A DNA stretch of 64,000 nt from assembly GCA_027449865.1 (NCBI GenBank), contig DAIDKV010000206.1:1-64000 (forward strand), in the 5' to 3' direction. The translations under genes and the position numbers were made by a program. Of the stretch, positions 1 to 8,796 are shown one piece after another (position 1 is the first letter of the stretch; every line of letters starts with the position of its first letter). Source of the stretch: Planctomycetales bacterium. GTDB lineage: Bacteria; Planctomycetota; Planctomycetia; Isosphaerales; Isosphaeraceae. Below the pieces are notes generated by a model that had not been told where the DNA came from, searched no databases, and saw nothing but the letters and a program-made list of their open reading frames with translations.

Positions 1-589
1 CAGGCCGGCACGGTCATCGCGTCGGGCCAACGCGGCCCGATCGCTAAAATCGACCTGGGACGACGCGTCCAGACCGTTCGCCGGCGCATCATCTCATGCC
101 GAGCGGCGTCCTTGAAGATGTGGTTCACCGGACGGACACGAGCATATTCGAGTCGGACCGGCTCCGTGTGATCGGACATTGCGCCAGGAGGCCCGAGATA
201 TCCCGCAAGCCGCGAAGCCGCTGAACCGGAGCTGGTATCGAGCTTCTCAGCGTGCGGCTGCAAACGCCTCGGCCGGAATGGCCACATTCCTGACCAGGGG
301 CGGAAGTCGGCGCGAGCGGAGCCGGTCCGGGGCCGGCTCGGTCCGCCAGCATGCGCATTTCGGTGGGCCATCTCGGCGGCCCGGGAAGACCGACGCATCG
401 CCCCAACAATCGCAGGTCCGCCGAGCCTTTGCCTCCGTGACGCCGGGCATCGTGGGACGGCGTCTCCGGAGATCCGAGAGCCAGGGACTGGATGCTATCC
501 CGGCACGGCGCGAGAATGTCCGGGAGGAACGGCCTCACATTTCCGCTCCGGGCGGGAGAACCTATCCCATAGCGGTGAAGGAGATCGGC
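1..589. other. gene-free stretch at window start
   Basis: I see no supportable gene here. Open frames exist on both strands, but their translations are rich in Arg, Pro, Gly and Ser and match no family I recognise. A frame open from base 1 to about 171 on the plus strand could be the tail of a gene outside the window, but its translation has no recognisable feature. The last bases carry the ribosome binding site of the DUF4058 gene. Confidence 0.5.
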
Positions 590-1321
590 ATGCCGCTTCG
601 CGATCATTTTCGCCCCCCCGTCAGCAAGAAGGCATCGTGGGAGGGCTTCCACGGCATGTGGCCGGCGAATATCGTTCAGCAACTGCGAAATCAGCTCCCG
701 CCCGGGTACGTCGCCGAGCCGCGCATCCATCTCGGCACGCTGATGGAGATCGACGTGGGCGCCCTCGAATCAGACGACCTCCCTCGCGCCGGGGTAGCCC
801 ACGATCACGGCGACGCGGTCGCAACCGCCTGGACGGCCTCGACCCCGGTCGTGGCCGTCGAGACCGACCCGCCCGACGAATATGAGTACGAAGTCCGGGT
901 CTTCGACCTGGAGCGGGAACGGACGCTCGTCGCGGCCATCGAACTCGTCAGCCCGGCGAACAAGGATCGACCGGAGTCGCGCCAGGCCTTCGTCGCCAAA
1001 TGTGCGGCCTTACTCCGCAAGGGAGTCGCGGTGAGCCTCGTCGACCTGGTCACCACCCGCCGATTCAACCTGTACGCCCAGTTAATGGAATTCATCGGCC
1101 ATCCGGATCGGTCCATGTCGAGTGAGGAACCGCCAATCTATGCGGCCTCTTGCCGATGGGTGACGAAGGGAACGCGGGCGTTGCTTGAGGCCTGGTCGCA
1201 CACGCTGGTGGTCGGCCAGCCGCTACCGACGCTGCCCCTCTGGTTGCGCGAAGATTTGGTGCTTGCCCTCGACCTGGAGCCGAGTTACGAGCAGGCATGC
1301 CGCGATCTGTGGATCACATAG
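590..1321 (+). CDS. DUF4058 family protein
   Basis: This 243-residue protein resembles the DUF4058 family, which is found mainly in planctomycetes and cyanobacteria and has no established function. The diagnostic part is the middle: a 'YEVRVFD' strand followed by 'AIELVSPANKDRPESRQAF' and a 'GVAVSLVDLV' strand, which fits the family's conserved 'E-x-x-SPANK' core. The N-terminus 'MPLRDHFRPP...SWEGFHGMWPANIV' is also typical. The frame stays open upstream to 179, but I chose the ATG at 590 because GGAG lies 8 bases before it and family homology begins there. The core somewhat resembles a nuclease-like E-x-K arrangement, but no activity should be assumed. There is no signal peptide, so the protein is probably cytoplasmic. 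No operon partner is visible. Confidence 0.8.
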   Translation: MPLRDHFRPPVSKKASWEGFHGMWPANIVQQLRNQLPPGYVAEPRIHLGTLMEIDVGALESDDLPRAGVAHDHGDAVATAWTASTPVVAVETDPPDEYEYEVRVFDLERERTLVAAIELVSPANKDRPESRQAFVAKCAALLRKGVAVSLVDLVTTRRFNLYAQLMEFIGHPDRSMSSEEPPIYAASCRWVTKGTRALLEAWSHTLVVGQPLPTLPLWLREDLVLALDLEPSYEQACRDLWIT

Positions 1322-1420
1322 GAAGAGGTGACAGCGGGAACGGGCGAGATCCTGGCTCGATGAGTCTGACGCATGGGCCGTCCAGGCGAGTTGAAGTGCC
1401 GCCGGGGCGGGGCCGAGGGA

Positions 1421-1629
1421 TGGCCCCGATGGTCCGGTACGCGGTCGCCCCGATGGTCCATCGATGGTGACGACCCGGCTAAGCTGGAATTCCCGGCCAG
1501 GTGGTGGGCGCCTCCGTGCCCACCTTCCTCGGCCAGGTCAGCAGTTCGGCCTGATCGGGACGGATCAGTAGGCCGGCATGCTCGGGTCGACGTCCTTGAT
1601 CCAGGCCAGAATGCCGCCTTTGAGGTTCG
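1421..1629 (+). pseudogene. decayed partial duplicate of the downstream locus
   Basis: Bases about 1421-1465 closely match about 1899-1945, inside the neighbouring LEP-motif gene. Bases about 1469-1629 then match about 2319-2518, which covers the end of that gene, the intergenic bases and the last codons of moeB on the opposite strand. The remnant is therefore a direct repeat of the neighbouring locus with an internal deletion of roughly 370 bases and scattered substitutions. The duplicated piece spans the convergent gene ends, so it arose by DNA duplication rather than from a transcript. The remnant has no intact frame of its own. Confidence 0.75.
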
Positions 1630-1770
1630 GGCTCCTCTCCATCGACTGTAATCCGATCCGCCGACGTGTTCTAGGCTTCGGATGAGGACCGACCCGGACC
1701 GCCAGCGTTCAGGCGTGCGTTCCCCGAATTCCGTAATCCTCGCTATCGCAGCGGTTGGAGTCGCCCCATC

Positions 1771-2433
1771 ATGGATCATCGCCATCGAAGGCATCGTTTC
1801 GTCCCGGACGGTCTTGAGCCGATGGAAGCCCGCGTTGTGCCGACCGCGATCGGCCCGGCGCATCTGGCGCTGGCCCACGCCGAACTCGCCCATCGGACGG
1901 CCCCGATGGTCCAGGACGCGGTCGCCCCGACGGTCCATCGATGGTCCTGGTTCGCCGGCACGTACTGGTACGTCCCGCCACGGAACCTGCCCGCCACCGT
2001 CTTCAGCAGCCAGTCGAACACGATCCAGCCCGTGAGCGATCAGACCGTCTTCCAGATCACCGGCTATCGGAGCGGTTACTTCTGGGGAAAGACCGTCACC
2101 CAGATCGGGACATCGTCCCCCTCCGGGACGTCGATGGTCGGCTCGGTCACGCCGGAGGGTCGCGTCCTGCTCACCTTCACAACGACAAGCCAGGGCAGCA
2201 GCCCGACCGTCACCGAGGGGTTTGGCCAGATGCGCAGGAAGTTCGGGCAGTGGACGATGGAGAACCAGATGTTCACAACGCCCGGATCGTCGGTGCAACT
2301 CGGCCACTGGGCCTACATGCTGACGACCCGGCCGGGCCGGCCGAGCTGGAATTCCCTGCCGGGGGTGGGCGTCTCCGTGCCCACCTTCCTCGGAGAGGTC
2401 AGCAGCTCGGCCCCTCGGCCCGTTCCGGCCTGA
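1771..2433 (+). CDS. hypothetical protein with planctomycete LEP-type N-terminus
   Basis: This is a 220-residue protein of unknown function. Its N-terminus, 'HRHRRHRFVPDGLEPMEARVVPT', resembles the basic 'LEPR/LEPLE-R' leader found at the start of many exported or surface planctomycete proteins, so export is a reasonable inference. The rest is rich in Ser, Thr, Gly, Pro and Trp, with beta-prone segments such as 'TVFQITGYRSGYFWGKTVTQIG' near residues 90-112, and has no catalytic motif I recognise. The ATG at 1771 has only a distant GGAG about 12 bases upstream. The gene ends 10 bases from the convergent moeB stop. A broken partial copy lies just upstream, so the locus has been duplicated once. 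Confidence 0.6.
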   Translation: MDHRHRRHRFVPDGLEPMEARVVPTAIGPAHLALAHAELAHRTAPMVQDAVAPTVHRWSWFAGTYWYVPPRNLPATVFSSQSNTIQPVSDQTVFQITGYRSGYFWGKTVTQIGTSSPSGTSMVGSVTPEGRVLLTFTTTSQGSSPTVTEGFGQMRRKFGQWTMENQMFTTPGSSVQLGHWAYMLTTRPGRPSWNSLPGVGVSVPTFLGEVSSSAPRPVPA

Positions 2434-2443
2434 TCGGGACGGA

Positions 2444-3637
2444 TCAGTAGGCCGGCATGCTCGGGTCGACGTCCTTGATCCAGGCCAGAATGCCGCCCTT
2501 GAGGTTCGTCAGGCCAGCGGTGAACCCGGCCGATCGGAGCAACTCGATCGCCTTCGCCGACCGAACCCCGCTCCGGCAATGCACGACCATCGGCTTCGAG
2601 CGGTCGAGCTCGTTGAGGCGATTCGGCAACTCAGGGAGCGGGATCACGGTCGTCCCGGCGATCCGGCAGATCGCGATCTCCTCCGGGTTCCGGACGTCGA
2701 GGATGAACGGCCGATCGCCCCGGTCGATCCTCGCCTTCAGCTCGATCGGCGTGATCTCACCGCCGGCCGACGCCGCGGCCGGTGCCTCGGGCTCGGCGCC
2801 CCGGAGGCCGCAGAATTCCTGGTAGTCGATCAGCTCGCGGATCGTCGGGTTCGGGCCGCAGATCGGGCACTTCGGGTTCTTGCGGACCTTCATCTCCCGG
2901 AAGCTCATGTCGAGAGCATCGTAGAGCAGTAGCCGGCCGAGCAGCGGATTGCCCTGACCGAGAATCAGCTTCACGGTCTCGGTCGCCTGCACGACGCCAA
3001 TCAGCCCCGGCAGGATGCCCAGCACGCCGCCCTCGGCACAGTTCGGGACCAGGCCCGGCGGCGGCGGCTCGGGGTAGAGGCACCGGTAGCAGGGGCCGTG
3101 CGGCGGGTAGAAGACCGTCGCCTGGCCGTCGAACCGGAAGATCGACCCGTAGACGTTCGGCTTCCCCAGCAGGACGCAGGCATCGTTGACCAGGTATCGC
3201 GTCGGGAAGTTGTCCGTCCCGTCGACAATCACGTCGTAGTCGGCAAACATCTCCAGCGCATTCGAGCTGTCGACCGACGTCTCATGCCGGACAACCCGCA
3301 AATCAGGATTGAGCGCCTTGAGCTTCTCCTCGGCACTATCGATCTTCGGACGGCCGACGTCGCCGGTGAAGTGGATAATCTGGCGCTGGAGGTTCGAGAC
3401 GTCGACGACGTCAAAGTCGACCAGGCCGATCGTGCCGACGCCGGCTGCGGCCAGGTAGAGCGTGAGTGGCGAGCCCAGCCCGCCCGTGCCGATGCAGAGG
3501 ACCTTCGCGGACTTCAGCCGCTTCTGTCCCTCCATCGCCACCTCGGGCATGATGAGGTGTCGCGCGTATCGCTGGATCTCCGCGGGGGTCAGCGTCGCCG
3601 ATTTGGCACGGTCGCCGACCAGATCTGGCAAACTCAT
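2444..3637 (-). CDS. moeB: MoeB/ThiF-type sulfur-carrier adenylyltransferase fused to rhodanese
   Basis: This is a 397-residue E1-like enzyme that adenylates the C-terminal glycine of a ubiquitin-like sulfur carrier (MoaD, ThiS or similar) and, through its rhodanese domain, can supply sulfur. The adenylation domain shows the nucleotide loop 'GTGGLGSP' at 50-57, 'SNLQRQ' at 81-86, 'DGTDNF' at 139-144 and two zinc-binding pairs, C183/C186 and C257/C260. A linker rich in Ala and Glu leads to the rhodanese domain (about 294-392), with active-site 'CRSGVR' at 354-359. The architecture matches the MoeZ/MoeBR type seen in actinobacteria, cyanobacteria and eukaryotic MOCS3/Uba4. No carrier gene lies nearby, so whether it serves molybdopterin, thiamine, cysteine or tRNA thiolation cannot be told. 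Confidence 0.92.
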   Translation of the reverse strand: MSLPDLVGDRAKSATLTPAEIQRYARHLIMPEVAMEGQKRLKSAKVLCIGTGGLGSPLTLYLAAAGVGTIGLVDFDVVDVSNLQRQIIHFTGDVGRPKIDSAEEKLKALNPDLRVVRHETSVDSSNALEMFADYDVIVDGTDNFPTRYLVNDACVLLGKPNVYGSIFRFDGQATVFYPPHGPCYRCLYPEPPPPGLVPNCAEGGVLGILPGLIGVVQATETVKLILGQGNPLLGRLLLYDALDMSFREMKVRKNPKCPICGPNPTIRELIDYQEFCGLRGAEPEAPAAASAGGEITPIELKARIDRGDRPFILDVRNPEEIAICRIAGTTVIPLPELPNRLNELDRSKPMVVHCRSGVRSAKAIELLRSAGFTAGLTNLKGGILAWIKDVDPSMPAY

Positions 3638-3705
3638 GGATCATCTCTTATATAAAGGATCGGTTGGCGTGGATTGCCGTCGACCATTCTAACAGGGGCG
3701 TCGAG

Positions 3706-5145
3706 TCAGCCGGGCCACTTCCCGAGTGGGCAGGACTCGTGCAGGAGCCGGGTCTTGGCGGCGGTGAAACAGCCACAAACCTTGCAACGGACTGCCGTGT
3801 GGTGCTCGCACGTGCCGCAGGTCTCGATCCGACGGCGCTGGAGTTCGGGTGGGGTCGTCTTGAAGCCGGAACCGGCGAACTGTCCGGCGGATCGTGCCGC
3901 GGAGAGGGCCATCCGAAGCAAGCCGGGTCCGGTCGTTCCCTGAGGTTGCGACGGTGCCTGGGCGGCGGCGGGCGGAGCCGAGGCGGCAGCCATCGCGCCG
4001 GCAACGAGCGAACCGCCGAGGAAATCGCCTGGGCCCGTTGGAGCGGGGAGCGGAGGGCCATCGAAAAGCCCCATCCGATATTTTTGAAGATAGACCCCGT
4101 AAGCGGCGGCCTGAGGCTTTCCGAGAGCGGTGAACAGAGCGACGGCCTCCTGTCCGCGGGCGATGGCGTCGTCGCGCTGTTGGAGTTCGGCGAGTTGAAT
4201 GGCCTGGAGCCAGAGGAGGTTGGCCTCCTGGTGCCGATCGCCGACCCGACGGGTCAGCGCCAGGGCCCGCTCGAACCAGTTGAGGGCGCCTCGGGGGTCG
4301 CCGGTGGCCGAGGCGAGCAGGCCGAGCCGCTCGGCGACAAGCTTCTCGGCGGGGAGATCGCTGGCGGTCCGGGCTCTCGCCATCTCCTGCTCCAGAAGCG
4401 GACGAGCCCGGCCGGGCTGCTGGATGTAGAGCAGGGCAAGCGCCAGGTTCGACGCGATGTCGCCGGCGCGGGCGGCATCGCCGAGTGGTCCGGCCATCGC
4501 GAGGGCCTGCTCCAGCAGACCGACGGCCTCGCGCGGGCGTCCCTCATTGAGCAGAATCACGCCCAGGTCGGCCATGGCCGTGGCCTCGACGGCGCGGTCG
4601 CCCCGGTTCCGGGCGTCGACCAGCGCCTGCTCGGCCTGGCTTCGGGGATGGCCGTCGACGGGCGGCAACTCCGGATCGGTCGCCTGACTATCGCCGGGAA
4701 GTCCCCCCTCGACGAGGAAGAGGCGCGGGCCGAGGCGTCGATAGCCCCGGGCGTTCGGCCATTGGGAGCGGACTCGTTCCTCGTCGAGCTGTCCGGCCGG
4801 ATCCTGGACCCAGGCCAGCAGGCAGTCGGTGATGCGCTCCCCATCCTGTTCGACGGTCTCTCCATCGGGGAGGACCAGCGTTCGCTTTCCTCGGGACTCG
4901 CCGAGGCGGGCCAACAGCTTGCCGACGAATCCCCGCGATCGCTGCCGGGCCCGAAGCAGCGTGGCCGAAGCCGAGGCGAGCCCGGCCGAGACGACGGCCT
5001 CGCCTCGAGCGCCGGCGATCCGCTCCCATTGGCGAGAGCCATCGGGCGACTCGACGGGTCGCCAGACGACCAGACGGGACGCGTCGGACCCCGGCTCGCG
5101 GAGCAAGCCGGGATCAATCGCCATCTCTCGCCAGTCGAGGACCAT
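3706..5145 (-). CDS. TPR protein with C-terminal six-cysteine cluster
   Basis: This 479-residue protein has three parts. Residues 1-150 form an unrecognised N-terminal region. Residues about 165-345 hold helical repeats of the TPR type, for example 'AMADLGVILLNEGRPREAVG' followed by similar units. The C-terminal tail has a compact cysteine cluster, C443-x2-C446-x7-C454-x2-C457-x-C459-x12-C472, followed by Pro-Leu-Gly-Lys-Trp. This resembles small zinc-binding tails of the DUF6171 kind and probably binds zinc. An Ala/Pro-rich linker (about 360-400) separates repeats and tail. It lies 48 bases downstream of fabF on the same strand and may be cotranscribed. Its role is unknown; scaffolding is an inference from the repeats. 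Confidence 0.75.
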   Translation of the reverse strand: MVLDWREMAIDPGLLREPGSDASRLVVWRPVESPDGSRQWERIAGARGEAVVSAGLASASATLLRARQRSRGFVGKLLARLGESRGKRTLVLPDGETVEQDGERITDCLLAWVQDPAGQLDEERVRSQWPNARGYRRLGPRLFLVEGGLPGDSQATDPELPPVDGHPRSQAEQALVDARNRGDRAVEATAMADLGVILLNEGRPREAVGLLEQALAMAGPLGDAARAGDIASNLALALLYIQQPGRARPLLEQEMARARTASDLPAEKLVAERLGLLASATGDPRGALNWFERALALTRRVGDRHQEANLLWLQAIQLAELQQRDDAIARGQEAVALFTALGKPQAAAYGVYLQKYRMGLFDGPPLPAPTGPGDFLGGSLVAGAMAAASAPPAAAQAPSQPQGTTGPGLLRMALSAARSAGQFAGSGFKTTPPELQRRRIETCGTCEHHTAVRCKVCGCFTAAKTRLLHESCPLGKWPG

Positions 5146-5193
5146 GATCCGGGTGCCTTTTGGAAAGAAAGAGGGCGGCCGGTCGGGATCGCC

Positions 5194-6447
5194 TCAGCGT
5201 CCGGGCCGGTATCGGCGGATCAGGAGGCTGGCGTTATGCCCGCCAAACCCAAAGCTGTTCGACATGACCGTATCGACATGGGCCTCGCGGGCGACGTTCG
5301 GGATGTAGTCGAGGTCGCATCCCTCGCCGGGATGATCGAGATTCATTGTCGGCGGGAGGACGCCGTGATGAATCGCGAGCGCCGAGGCGACCAGCTCCAC
5401 GCCACCCGAGGCCCCCAGCAGGTGGCCGAGCTGGCTCTTCGTGCTGGAGATTTTTAGCCTGGACGCGTGGGGACCGAAGACCGACTTCATCGCGATCGTC
5501 TCGGCGAGGTCGCCGAGCGGAGTGCTGGTGCCGTGGGCGTTGATGTAGTCGACTTCCTCGGGGTTGACGCTCGCATCGTCGAGGCATCGCCGCATGGCGC
5601 GAGCGGCGCCCCGGCCCTGCTCGTCGGGGGCGGTGATGTGGGAGCCATCGGCCGACATCCCGTATCCGATCAGTTCGGCGTAGATGCGAGCGCCTCGGCG
5701 AAGGGCGATTTCCTCGGCCTCGATGATCAGGATGCCCGCGCCCTCGGAGAGGACGAAACCATCGCGGTCGCGGTCGAATGGCCGGCTGGCGTGGGTGGGG
5801 TCGTCGTTTCGGGTGGAGAGGGCCCGCATGGAGGCAAAGCCGCCGAGGCCCATGTGGGTGATGGCGGCCTCGCTACCGCCGGTGATCATCACATCGGCCC
5901 ATCCGGCCTGGATGAGCTTGAGGGCGTCGCCGATGGCGTTGGCGGCCGAGGCACAGGCGGTCGCGACGGCGGAGCAGGGGCCCTGAAGGCCCCACTTGAT
6001 CGAGACCTGGGCGCTTCCGGCGTTGACGATCAGCTTCGGGATGGTGAAGGGGCTGATCCGCGAGGGGCCCTTTTCCATCATCACGGTGTGCTGCGACTCG
6101 AATTCACTCAGGCCGCCGATCCCCGAGCCGATCATCACGCCGCAGTTCTCGGGGGGTAGCGAGGCGAAATCGATCCCGGAGTCGTCGACGGCCGAGATGG
6201 CACCGGCGAGGGCGAACTGGGCGAACCGGTCAAGGTGGCGAGCTTCCTTGACGCCGAACCGCGATGCTGGGTCCCAGTCGCGGACCTGCCCGCCGAACTT
6301 CACCTTGAATTCGGTTGTGTCGAAGAGGGTGAGCGGTCCAATCCCGCTCTTTCCGGAGCAAAGGGCCGACCAGTAGGTCTCGAGGCTTTCGCCCAGCGAC
6401 GTGACCACCCCCATCCCGGTGATGACGACGCGGCGTGGATGTCCCAT
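5194..6447 (-). CDS. fabF: beta-ketoacyl-ACP synthase II
   Basis: This 417-residue condensing enzyme elongates acyl-ACP with malonyl-ACP in type II fatty-acid synthesis. The thiolase-fold catalytic triad is complete: Cys165 in 'ATACASA', His305 in 'NAHGTSTP' and His342 in 'QLGHLLGA', with Lys337 just before and the C-terminal glycine-rich 'FGFGGHN' at 400-405. Length and motif spacing are standard for FabF. It lies about 120 bases downstream of acpP on the same strand, the usual acpP-fabF order, so cotranscription is likely. The intervening DNA is extremely GC-rich and could form strong hairpins. The protein is cytoplasmic. Confidence 0.97.
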   Translation of the reverse strand: MGHPRRVVITGMGVVTSLGESLETYWSALCSGKSGIGPLTLFDTTEFKVKFGGQVRDWDPASRFGVKEARHLDRFAQFALAGAISAVDDSGIDFASLPPENCGVMIGSGIGGLSEFESQHTVMMEKGPSRISPFTIPKLIVNAGSAQVSIKWGLQGPCSAVATACASAANAIGDALKLIQAGWADVMITGGSEAAITHMGLGGFASMRALSTRNDDPTHASRPFDRDRDGFVLSEGAGILIIEAEEIALRRGARIYAELIGYGMSADGSHITAPDEQGRGAARAMRRCLDDASVNPEEVDYINAHGTSTPLGDLAETIAMKSVFGPHASRLKISSTKSQLGHLLGASGGVELVASALAIHHGVLPPTMNLDHPGEGCDLDYIPNVAREAHVDTVMSNSFGFGGHNASLLIRRYRPGR

Positions 6448-6566
6448 GATGATTCTGTTCTAGGTTTCAGGTGGAGGGGACGGTGAACGAAGATACGGAA
6501 GGGCCGGCGCGCGCCGCGGCCCGGCCCCGGATCGGCGCCCGGCCCGTGCCGCGCGTGCGGGTCACC

Positions 6567-6806
6567 TCACTTGGGGTGGGAGTGCTGTTCGATGTAATCG
6601 ATCGCCTGGCCGACCGTCTGGATCTTCTCCGCCTCCTCGTCCGGGATGGTGATGTCGAATTCCTCTTCGAACTCCATCACCAGTTCCACGGTGTCGAGCG
6701 AGTCGGCGCCGAGGTCGTTGACGAAGGACGTCTCCCTGCTGACCTGGTCCCTGGAGACCCCCATTTGCTCCCTGACGATTTCGATCACGCGCTCTTCCAC
6801 GGACAC
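6567..6806 (-). CDS. acpP: acyl carrier protein
   Basis: This 79-residue carrier tethers growing acyl chains on 4'-phosphopantetheine. The attachment serine is Ser36 in '[11 protein letters not shown]', and the protein is acidic and helical as expected ('[16 protein letters not shown]'). I chose the GTG at 6806 because a perfect AGGAGG sits about 7 bases upstream and because it gives the normal ACP length; the frame also reads further upstream, but that part is not ACP-like. It precedes fabF on the same strand. fabG is also upstream on this strand but is separated by 343 bases, so acpP probably has its own promoter. Confidence 0.96.
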   Translation of the reverse strand: MSVEERVIEIVREQMGVSRDQVSRETSFVNDLGADSLDTVELVMEFEEEFDITIPDEEAEKIQTVGQAIDYIEQHSHPK

Positions 6807-7149
6807 GGGCGAACCTCCTGGCCTGGTAGCTGTCGAGAATTCTCGGGATTCTATCGCGTCATCGGATGCCCGGGCGTCGGACCGGAGCGAAGGGCCCGGC
6901 CGGCGGTCGGGATCGCGGTGCGATCCTGTTGAAACGCATCCCCGGGCGGGCCCTCGACAGAGGGGCCGGATCGCCGATCGAGGCGAGGGAGCATGAGGCT
7001 CGCCGCCCGCACGATCCGCGGGCGTGGCGGCCGTCCGATGGTGGCGCCGCGGCCTCCCGCACCCGAAGGAACGACCCAAGTTAGCATTCCGGCGGGGAAT
7101 TGTCCATCGGACGTCCGTCCCGTCGATTCCTGCGGTCCGATGGACTGGA
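6807..7149. other. intergenic region between fabG and acpP
   Basis: These 343 bases hold no supportable gene. They probably contain the acpP promoter and leader for the minus strand. The end nearest acpP carries its AGGAGG. I see no clear consensus promoter boxes. Confidence 0.4.
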
Positions 7150-7929
7150 TCAGGCGGTCATTCCGCCGTCCACGGCGATGACCTGTCCGGTCAGGTAGCT
7201 GGCGGCGGGGCCGGACAGATAGCCGACCAGATCGGCGATATCGTCGGGTGTTCCGAGACGACGGACGGGGATCCGCTCCTTCACCTCGGTCTTGACTTTC
7301 TCGGGCAGGACATCGGTCATGTCGGTGGTAATGAATCCCGGGGCAACGACATTGACCGTGATCCCGCGCGAGGCCAGTTCGCGAGCGACCGTCTTGCTGA
7401 ATCCGATCACGCCGGCCTTGCTCGCGGAGTAGTTGGCCTGTCCCGGGTTTCCCATCAGTCCCGAGACGCTGCTGATATTGACAATCCGTCCGAACCGGGC
7501 CCGCATCATGATCGCGCCGACGGCCCGGCAGAACAGGAACGTCCCCTTCAGATTGGTGTCGATCACCTCGTCCCAGGCCTTGTCTTCCATACGGAGGAAC
7601 AAGCCGTCGCGCGTGACGCCGGCATTATTCACCAGGATGTCGATCCGCTGGAATCTGGCCTCGACCTCCTCGACAACGCGCTGAACGTCGGCTGGCGAGG
7701 CGACATCGGCGGCGAAGCCCTCGGCCGTTCCGCCCGCCTCTCGGATCGCGGACAGAGTGCCTTCCAGGCCCTCCCGCGTCCGCGCGACGCCCGCCACCGA
7801 GGCCCCGCACGCGGCCAGCCGGACCGCGATGGCCCGTCCGATCCCGCGTGAGGCGCCTGTCACCAGGGCCACCCGGCCCGCCAGGTCCACCCGACATCCC
7901 GACGCGCCGCCGCCCGATCCCTCGGCCAT
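7150..7929 (-). CDS. fabG: 3-oxoacyl-ACP reductase
   Basis: This 259-residue short-chain dehydrogenase reduces 3-oxoacyl-ACP with NADPH in fatty-acid synthesis. It shows the Rossmann loop 'TGASRGIG' at 24-31, 'NNAG' at 101-104, the catalytic Ser154, Tyr167 and Lys171 ('YSASK'), and the FabG-like ending '[11 protein letters not shown]'. The frame extends upstream to 8031, but I prefer the ATG at 7929: it is preceded by AGGAAGGTGG and it starts just before the family homology. Short-chain dehydrogenases are diverse, but the '[14 protein letters not shown]' segment and the nearby acpP-fabF genes support FabG. Confidence 0.93.
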   Translation of the reverse strand: MAEGSGGGASGCRVDLAGRVALVTGASRGIGRAIAVRLAACGASVAGVARTREGLEGTLSAIREAGGTAEGFAADVASPADVQRVVEEVEARFQRIDILVNNAGVTRDGLFLRMEDKAWDEVIDTNLKGTFLFCRAVGAIMMRARFGRIVNISSVSGLMGNPGQANYSASKAGVIGFSKTVARELASRGITVNVVAPGFITTDMTDVLPEKVKTEVKERIPVRRLGTPDDIADLVGYLSGPAASYLTGQVIAVDGGMTA

Positions 7930-7965
7930 GATCGTGTTCCACCTTCCTCGGGAGAGAAACCCAAA

Positions 7966-7984
7966 GGGGCCGCGGCCCGGCCCC
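7966..7984. terminator. GC hairpin between the PH-domain gene and fabG
   Basis: GGGGCC at 7966-7971 pairs with GGCCCC at 7979-7984 around a 7-base loop. On the minus strand it is followed by a short T-containing run, and on the plus strand by GATCTCTTTT. It could end the PH-domain transcript or shape the fabG leader. The tail is not a clean T-tract, so this is tentative. Confidence 0.3.
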
Positions 7985-8127
7985 GATCTCTTTTCAGAGA
8001 ACCGTTCCGGGCCGGGAATTGCAAGCCCCAAATTTCTCGACCCGCCCCGGCATCGCGGCGGTTTCGGCGAGACGCTCTCGCGATTTCCAGGAACGGCTCG
8101 CCCGCGGATTCGGCCGCGCGATCCCGC

Positions 8128-8796
8128 TCAGACCGGGTTCACCCGGCTGGTTTTTTGCGCCTGTTCGAGCCGCATGTGGTGCCAGATATAGTCCATCACG
8201 CGGCGAGGCTCGTTGATCCCCAGTAAATAGGCTTTCGGCAGCGTCTGCTCGGAGGAGATGACGACCACGTTACCGATTCCGAGCCAGTCGCCGACCATGC
8301 TCTGCTGGATGTAGATATCCTTGATTCGGAGCAATTCCACCTGGTCCACACGGCGACTGAAGAAGCCCGTCGTGACGAAGAGGCGACGCGTGGTCAATCG
8401 ATAGTGGTGCCCGCGACGGGCCCGGAGAAATCGGTAGCCCAGATTAAGCCAGTAGAACCCCACGATCACCCCGAGAAAGAAGACCCAGAGCGACCAATTT
8501 TGCTGGTTGGTCCTGGCATTATGGTTCCAGTGGGAGATCGCCAGGACGGTCCACCCCGCGCCGAGCAAGGTTCCCATCAGAACCCGGCCGATAAAATTGC
8601 GGCCCGAGTAGTGGCCCTCCCAGATGGTGGATTCGCCCTCGATTCCTGGGCCGGCCGGTTCGGAGCTGGGCTCCTCGGGCGGGGCGGGCTGAAGAATCGC
8701 CCCAGGAGCCCCCGGGGCGACGATCAGGGGACCATCGGCCACGGGCTCGATCGGCATCTGCCGCGGGGTTTCCGTCATCGCTTCGTTGCTGACCAT
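8128..8796 (-). CDS. membrane protein with bacterial PH domain
   Basis: This 222-residue protein has a Pro/Glu-rich cytoplasmic N-terminus (about 1-60), two membrane segments near residues 68-88 and 103-125, and a C-terminal bacterial PH-like domain (about 130-215), the bPH2/YdbT type. The domain begins 'HHYRLTTRRLFVTTGFFSRR', which is characteristic, followed by 'QVELLRIKDIYIQQS'. Members of this family are anchored by two helices with the PH domain in the cytoplasm; their ligands are mostly unknown. It lies upstream of fabG on the same strand, about 200 bases away, and is divergent from the glucan phosphorylase gene. Confidence 0.8.
   Translation of the reverse strand: MVSNEAMTETPRQMPIEPVADGPLIVAPGAPGAILQPAPPEEPSSEPAGPGIEGESTIWEGHYSGRNFIGRVLMGTLLGAGWTVLAISHWNHNARTNQQNWSLWVFFLGVIVGFYWLNLGYRFLRARRGHHYRLTTRRLFVTTGFFSRRVDQVELLRIKDIYIQQSMVGDWLGIGNVVVISSEQTLPKAYLLGINEPRRVMDYIWHHMRLEQAQKTSRVNPV

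Noticed and set aside
125-730. A 201-codon minus-strand frame at the window start
   Set aside because: It overlaps the start of the DUF4058 gene in antisense and translates to Arg/Pro/Ser-rich sequence without features.
3664-5457. A 597-codon frame on the plus strand
   Set aside because: It is antisense to the TPR-Cys protein and fabF; composition is repetitive Gly/Arg/Ala without motifs.
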